A stretch of 64,000 bases of DNA from Streptomyces marokkonensis (GTDB lineage: Bacteria; Actinomycetota; Actinomycetes; Streptomycetales; Streptomycetaceae): contig NZ_VSKS01000004.1 of the NCBI RefSeq assembly GCF_008312835.1, forward strand, positions 1 to 64,000. The letters are read 5' to 3'. How positions within the stretch are numbered: the stretch's first letter is position 1; every line of letters begins with the position of its first letter. The notes beneath the pieces are model-generated. The model was not told the DNA's origin, did no database searches, and worked only from the letters and a program-made list of their open reading frames with translations. The position numbers were made by a program, and so were the translations under genes. Shown here piece after piece: positions 60,331 to 64,000 of this stretch.

Positions 60331-60380
60331 CCCCAGGGGCGCGGGGAACCGCGCGACCGGCCACGACGCGCCGCAAGCCG
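60331..60380. repeat. dispersed Streptomyces intergenic element (CCCCAGGGGCGCGGGGAA type)
   Basis: CCCCAGGGGCGCGGGGAACC followed by GCGCGACCGGCCACGACGCG. I recall this sequence in very many Streptomyces intergenic gaps, usually as CCCAGGGGCGCGGGGAACTGCGCGACCAGCC-like copies. It lies in the 260-bp gap before the MFS gene, next to two copies of GGTGACCGCACC (60248-60259, 60318-60329). Confidence 0.6.
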
Positions 60381-60471
60381 GAACGGCGCCGGCGTGAGCG
60401 GGCGGCGGCCGGGCGTGAAAACGGCAGCCCGGGGCAACCGACGGGGGTTCGCTTCGTCGGGGAGGGAGCCC

Positions 60472-62001
60472 ATGACCACCGCGCAGTCCGAGTCCGGCCG
60501 CACCATCACCACCAGCATTCCCGCCCGCCTGGACCGCCTGCCGTGGTCCCGCTGGCACTGGTCGATCGTCATCGGCCTGGGCACCGTGTGGATCCTCGAC
60601 GGCCTGGAGGTCACGGTCGTCGGCAACATCGCGAGCCGCCTGTCCGAACCCGGCAGCGGACTGCCCATCACCTCCGGCGAGGTCACCGGCATCGCCGCCG
60701 CCCTCTATGTCGCCGGCGCCTGCGCGGGCGCCCTGTTCTGGGGCCGGCTGACCGACATCTGGGGGCGCAAAAAACTCTTCATGATCACCCTGGCGGTCTA
60801 CCTCGGCGCCACCGCCCTGACCGCGATCGCCTTCGACACCTGGTGGTTCTTCCTCTTCCGCTTCCTCACCGGCTTCGGCATCGGCGGCGAGTACGCGGCC
60901 ATCAACTCCGCGATCGACGAGCTGATCCCGGCGAAGTACCGGGGCCGCGTCGACCTGCTCATCAACGGCAGCTTCTGGCTGGGCGCGGTCGGCGGCTCGC
61001 TGCTGTCGATCCTCGCGCTGAACACGTCGGTCTTCCCGGCGAACGTCGGCTGGCGCCTGACCTTCGCCCTCGGCGCCGTCCTCTCCCTGGTCATACTCCT
61101 GGTACGCCGTCACGTCCCCGAGAGCCCGCGCTGGCTGCTGATCCACGGCCGGGACGAGGAGGCGGAACGCATCGTCGGCGACATCGAACGGCGCATCGAG
61201 GCCGAGCGGAACGAGCCGCTGCCCCCCGCGGAGGGCGAGCTGACCATCCACCAGCGCGAGCGGGTCACCTTCCTGGAGATCGCCCGCACCGTCTTCGCCA
61301 AGTACCGCAAGCGCTCGGTCCTCGGCTTCTCCCTCTTCATCGGCCAGGCGTTCCTCTACAACGCCATCACCTTCGGCTTCGGCGCCATCCTGACCACCTT
61401 CTTCGACGTGCCCTCCGGCAGCACCGGCTACTACTTCGCCGTCATCGCACTGGGCAACTTCATGGGCCCGCTGCTGCTGGGCAAGCTGTTCGACACGGTC
61501 GGCCGCCGCGTGATGATCTCCGGCACCTATCTGCTCTCCGGCCTGCTGCTGTTCGGCACGGCCTGGCTGTTCGACCGCGGCGCGCTGGACGCCGCCACGA
61601 TGACGGCCTGCTGGTGCGCGGTCCTCTTCTTCGCCTCGGCGGGCGCGAGCAGCGCCTACCTGACGGTCTCCGAGGTCTTCCCCATGGAGACCCGCGCGAT
61701 GTCCATCGCCTTCTTCTACGCCATCGGCACCGCCGCCGGCGGTATCAGCGGCCCCCTGCTGTTCGCCGACCTGACGGGCACGGGCGAGGTCGGCGACACG
61801 GTCCTCGCCTTCCAGATCGGCGCCGGACTGATGTGCGCGGCGGGCCTGGTCGCCGTCTTCCTCGCGGTGAACGCGGAACGCCGCTCCCTGGAGGACATCG
61901 CCAAGCCGCTGACGGCGGCGGCGACGAAGGCGAAGACGAAGACGAAGACCCGCGTGGGCGCGGACCCCGACGCGGGCGGCTCGAAGCCGGCGACCACATG
62001 A
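60472..62001 (+). CDS. MFS metabolite:H+ symporter
   Basis: A 509-residue major facilitator with 12 predicted helices. The sugar-porter-like pattern is clear: WRLTDIWGRKK-type loop as GRLTDIWGRKKLF, FRFLTGFGIGGEYAAINSAIDELIPAKYRGRVD, RRHVPESPRWLL, and VSEVFPMETRAMSIAFFY. This resembles the metabolite:H+ symporter and niacin/aromatic carrier groups. Helix 1 holds WILDGLEVTVVG. The C-terminal tail is Lys/Thr-rich (KAKTKTKTR). GGAGGGAG is 3-4 nt before ATG 60472, slightly close. A 20-bp repeat starts at its stop codon. Substrate unknown. Confidence 0.9.
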   Translation: MTTAQSESGRTITTSIPARLDRLPWSRWHWSIVIGLGTVWILDGLEVTVVGNIASRLSEPGSGLPITSGEVTGIAAALYVAGACAGALFWGRLTDIWGRKKLFMITLAVYLGATALTAIAFDTWWFFLFRFLTGFGIGGEYAAINSAIDELIPAKYRGRVDLLINGSFWLGAVGGSLLSILALNTSVFPANVGWRLTFALGAVLSLVILLVRRHVPESPRWLLIHGRDEEAERIVGDIERRIEAERNEPLPPAEGELTIHQRERVTFLEIARTVFAKYRKRSVLGFSLFIGQAFLYNAITFGFGAILTTFFDVPSGSTGYYFAVIALGNFMGPLLLGKLFDTVGRRVMISGTYLLSGLLLFGTAWLFDRGALDAATMTACWCAVLFFASAGASSAYLTVSEVFPMETRAMSIAFFYAIGTAAGGISGPLLFADLTGTGEVGDTVLAFQIGAGLMCAAGLVAVFLAVNAERRSLEDIAKPLTAAATKAKTKTKTRVGADPDAGGSKPATT

Positions 62002-62050
62002 CGGGTACGGCGACGGCGTGACGGGTACGGCGACCACATGACGGGTACGG
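61991..62050. repeat. 20-bp tandem repeat, three copies
   Basis: CGACCACATGACGGGTACGG at 61991-62010 and 62031-62050 is identical; the middle copy has CGACGGCGTG instead of CGACCACATG. The first copy contains the MFS stop codon. Confidence 0.9.
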
Positions 62051-62125
62051 ACCGGCCGGGCCACCCTGGAACCCTCGGCCCTCCGAACAGCCGACGGGCC
62101 GAGCAGACACGAGGAGCAGCCCCCG

Positions 62126-62485
62126 ATGACCGTCCGCAGGATCGTGCCCGACATCCAGGTCGCCTCACGGGAGGCGCTGAACACCCACCGGGACTTCTAC
62201 GGCCTCCTCGGCTTCCAGGAGGCCATGGACATGGGCTGGGTGGTGACCCTGGCCTCACCGGCCAACCCCACCGCCCAGATCAGCTTCTTCACGGAGGAAC
62301 GCACGGCACCGGTGGTCCCCGACCTCAGCGTGGAGGTGGAGGACGTCGACGCTGTGTACGAACGGGTACGGGCGTCCGGCGCCGAGATCGTCCGGGAGGT
62401 GGCGGACGAGGAGTGGGGCGTACGCCGCTTCTTCGTCCGCGACCCGGACGGCCGCGTGGTGAACGTCCTCACGCACCGCACCTGA
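62126..62485 (+). CDS. VOC (glyoxalase/bleomycin-resistance) family protein
   Basis: A 119-residue protein with a single VOC fold: RRIVPDIQVASREALNTHRDFYGLLGFQEAMDMGWVVTLASP and LSVEVEDVDAVYERVRASGAEIVREVADEEWGVRRFFVRDPDGRVVNVL. The metal ligand positions are partly replaced (no initial His), so it may bind a small molecule rather than catalyse. Homologues of this length often dimerise. GAGGAGC lies 8 nt before ATG 62126. Single gene. Confidence 0.87.
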   Translation: MTVRRIVPDIQVASREALNTHRDFYGLLGFQEAMDMGWVVTLASPANPTAQISFFTEERTAPVVPDLSVEVEDVDAVYERVRASGAEIVREVADEEWGVRRFFVRDPDGRVVNVLTHRT

Positions 62486-62514
62486 CGGCGCGGGCCCGCG
62501 TCCGGCCGGGCGGC

Positions 62515-62817
62515 TCAGCCGCGCCGGTCGGCCACCGCCCACGAGGCGAGCGCCACGGCCCCGGCCACCCCGAACACGGCCGGCCAGGCGCCCACCTTCT
62601 TCGCCAGCGGATGCGACCCCGCGAAGGCGGCGACGTACGCCACCGACAGCGCCCCCGCCGCCCTGCCGCCGGCCCGCTCCCGCCACTGCTGCGCCGCGGC
62701 GGCCCCGGCCGCGGCCAGGACGACCCCGCCCAGCTGCCGCTTCCGGGTCCAGCGGGCCACGCCGTACCCCCCGACGAGTCCGCTCGCGGCCACCACCGAA
62801 CTGGGAACCTTCGCCAT
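62515..62817 (-). CDS. small hydrophobic protein, unknown function
   Basis: A 100-residue protein, Ala/Gly-rich, with three weak hydrophobic stretches (VVAASGLVGGYGVARW, GGVVLAAAGAAAAQQW, AWPAVFGVAGAVALASWAVA). It may be membrane-associated. AGGAGG lies 9 nt before ATG 62817. Divergent from the Hsp20 gene. Not a named family to my knowledge; such small proteins recur in Streptomyces. Confidence 0.65.
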   Translation of the reverse strand: MAKVPSSVVAASGLVGGYGVARWTRKRQLGGVVLAAAGAAAAQQWRERAGGRAAGALSVAYVAAFAGSHPLAKKVGAWPAVFGVAGAVALASWAVADRRG

Positions 62818-62932
62818 GTCTGCCTGCCTCCTGCCGCGACGCCCGGGAAGGGCGAGTCTCACCGGCCTTCGAGGCTAACGCCCGGGCGTGGGCAGGGCGG
62901 ACAGGGCCCCCATGGCGCGATCACCCGCTCGA

Positions 62933-62974
62933 CTTGAGTCGCAGCTTGTCAAGTTTCCTCCTCCGAGCTATATA
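62933..62974 (+). promoter_or_regulatory. HAIR-like (HspR) operator and promoter of the Hsp20 gene
   Basis: CTTGAGT-N7-TGTCAAG at 62933-62953 matches the HAIR consensus (CTTGAGT-N7-ACTCAAG) at 12 of 14 positions. The right half overlaps TTGTCA (62946-62951), a -35 box followed after 17 bp by TATATA (62969-62974). This is a near-consensus vegetative promoter, unusually AT-rich for this genome. Repression by HspR and release on heat shock is the likely mode. Confidence 0.7.
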
Positions 62975-63027
62975 AGAAGAGACCCCGGGCATCGCACCGA
63001 TGACACCGCAGAGAGGAGTGGACTGTG

Positions 63028-63456
63028 ATGCTCATGCGTACCGACCCGTTCCGCGAATTCGACCGACTCGCGCAGCAGGTCCTCGGCTCCACCGCCACCG
63101 CCCGTCCCTCGGCGATGCCGATGGACGCCTACCGGTCGGGGGACGACTTCATCGTCCACTTCGACCTCCCCGGCATCGACCCGGAGACCATCGAGCTGGA
63201 CGTCGAGCGCAACGTCCTCAACGTGCGCGCCGAGCGCCGTTCGCCCGCCCCGGAGGGCGCGGAGACGGTGGTCGCCGAGCGTCCCACCGGCACCTTCACC
63301 CGCCAGCTGTTCCTCGGCGAGACGCTGGACACGGAACGCATCGACGCCTCCTACGAGGCCGGCGTCCTGACCCTGCGCATCCCGGTGGCCGAACAGGCCA
63401 AGCCGCGCCGCATCCAGATCACCGGCGGCGACAGCCGCAAGCAGATCGGCAACTGA
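63028..63456 (+). CDS. Hsp20/alpha-crystallin family small heat-shock protein
   Basis: A 142-residue chaperone. The alpha-crystallin domain runs from about residue 31 to 130: [101 protein letters not shown] is the N-terminal helix of Streptomyces Hsp18-like proteins. It holds unfolding proteins in the cytoplasm. ATG 63028 is 9 nt from AGGAG; GTG 63025 is possible. Strong, HspR-like controlled promoter upstream. A terminator hairpin separates it from the DUF2267 gene. Confidence 0.95.
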   Translation: MLMRTDPFREFDRLAQQVLGSTATARPSAMPMDAYRSGDDFIVHFDLPGIDPETIELDVERNVLNVRAERRSPAPEGAETVVAERPTGTFTRQLFLGETLDTERIDASYEAGVLTLRIPVAEQAKPRRIQITGGDSRKQIGN

Positions 63457-63469
63457 CCGCACCCCCCAC

Positions 63470-63517
63470 GCGTCCCGCGGACACCGGCCGTCCCCCCCCG
63501 GCCCGTCCGCGGGACGC
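63470..63517 (+). terminator. terminator after the Hsp20 gene
   Basis: GCGTCCCGCGGAC pairs perfectly with GTCCGCGGGACGC (13 bp) around a 22-nt loop that can itself pair (CCGGCC/GGCC). Confidence 0.7.
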
Positions 63518-63574
63518 CCCATGCCCGTCCGCCCGCCGTGCGACCAAGGCCCCCGAGAAGGAGAGGAGCCGCAC

Positions 63575-64000
63575 ATGACCACGCTGACCCCGCACGATCC
63601 CGCCCTCGCGAGCCCGGAAGCGGTGATCCCGCCCCCGGCCGGAACCCTCGACCGCCGCGGCCACGACGACGGCTGGCGCGCGCTGGTCGACGCGGTGCGG
63701 GAGTCGGGTCAGTACCCGACCAGGACGGAGGCGGAGAGCGTCACCCGCGTTGTCCTGTCCGCCCTCGGCGGCCACGTCGTCGGTGACGAACGCGTCGACC
63801 TGGCCCGCGCCCTGCCCGAGGAGGCGGCCAGAGTGGTCGCGTCCCAGATCCCGGCGACCCGGGAGCTCACGGCGGCGGAGTTCGTCGACTCCGTGGCACT
63901 CCGCATCGAGGGCGCGACCCCGGCCACCGCCCGCTGGGACGTCAGCTCGGTCCTGAGCGTGCTGCCCGGACTGGTGGGCGACGCCCTGGTGAGCCGCATC
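63575..64000 (+). CDS. DUF2267 domain protein (partial, runs off the window)
   Basis: The first 142 codons of a gene that continues beyond the window. GGAGAGGAG lies about 6 nt before ATG 63575. After a Pro-rich start, WRALVDAVRESGQYPTRTEAESVTRVVLSALGGHVVGDERVDLARALPEEAARVV is the DUF2267 helical repeat, and a second unit begins at TAAEFVDSVALRIEGATPATARWDVSSVLSVL. DUF2267 proteins are often encoded near Hsp20 and stress genes. Function unknown. End at the window edge is artificial. Confidence 0.85.
   Translation, partial: MTTLTPHDPALASPEAVIPPPAGTLDRRGHDDGWRALVDAVRESGQYPTRTEAESVTRVVLSALGGHVVGDERVDLARALPEEAARVVASQIPATRELTAAEFVDSVALRIEGATPATARWDVSSVLSVLPGLVGDALVSRI

Overview
The window is a 64 kb piece of an actinomycete chromosome, almost certainly Streptomyces. 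GC content is very high, with strong G/C preference at third codon positions. Many genes have GTG or TTG starts, several genes start 6-7 nt after a TAnnnT box with no leader, and the gene order resembles the core region of Streptomyces chromosomes (murA, nagF/nagE, hppD, pncB-clpS). I see no transposase, phage, CRISPR or biosynthetic gene cluster signature. It reads as conserved core DNA with a few lineage-specific insertions.

Layout. 0-7.6 kb: murA, a YqgE/AlgH protein, a zinc-ribbon protein, and a sugar ABC importer operon that ends in a cytoplasmic GH20 hexosaminidase. 7.9-13.3 kb: a three-gene molybdenum hydroxylase (xanthine dehydrogenase-like) operon. Its Fe-S subunit carries a ~490-residue disordered N-terminal extension and its large subunit appears to lack the catalytic glutamate. 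13.5-20.6 kb: a duplicated SUKH-4 protein, an MFS exporter, an RHH/Doc toxin-antitoxin pair, a helicase, an IclR regulator and a Lon-like secreted protease. 20.6-24.4 kb: an OpuC/ProU-type osmolyte importer. 24.4-31.9 kb: an Lrp regulator divergent from hppD, a TPR protein, a glycolate-oxidase-like flavoprotein, two RDD proteins and a 17-bp tandem repeat. 32.3-34.7 kb: a secreted M6 metalloprotease.

35-49 kb holds a cluster whose order also occurs in Mycobacterium (pncB, clpS, DUF2017, mec, cysO, cysM, MBL protein, rph, rdgB). Here the GlcNAc PTS genes (two EIIC, one EIIB, with DasR-type dre boxes) sit between the MBL gene and rph. The mec-cysO-cysM genes form a sulfur-carrier cysteine pathway. 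The intergenic region before cysO encodes a 31-residue Cys-containing leader peptide and has a sigma-R-like promoter that would start transcription inside that leader.

49-64 kb holds a tRNA-Leu(UAG), Bcp, a GroES-like paralogue, a SugE-type guanidinium exporter directly behind a guanidine-III riboswitch, a class A penicillin-binding protein, a viologen-exporter-type ABC system, a DUF1707 protein, an SGNH esterase, a DUF445 protein, an MFS carrier, a VOC protein, and an Hsp20 gene behind a HAIR-like operator. A DUF2267 gene runs off the right edge.

How the parts connect: amino-sugar uptake is represented twice (ABC importer plus GH20, and the PTS), and dre-like boxes at both loci suggest one regulator. 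NAD salvage (pncA/pncB), cysteine formation under thiol stress (mec/cysO/cysM), and protein quality control (clpS, Hsp20, GroES-like) are the other coherent themes. All calls rest on reading the sequence and on recalled family knowledge; no database search was run.
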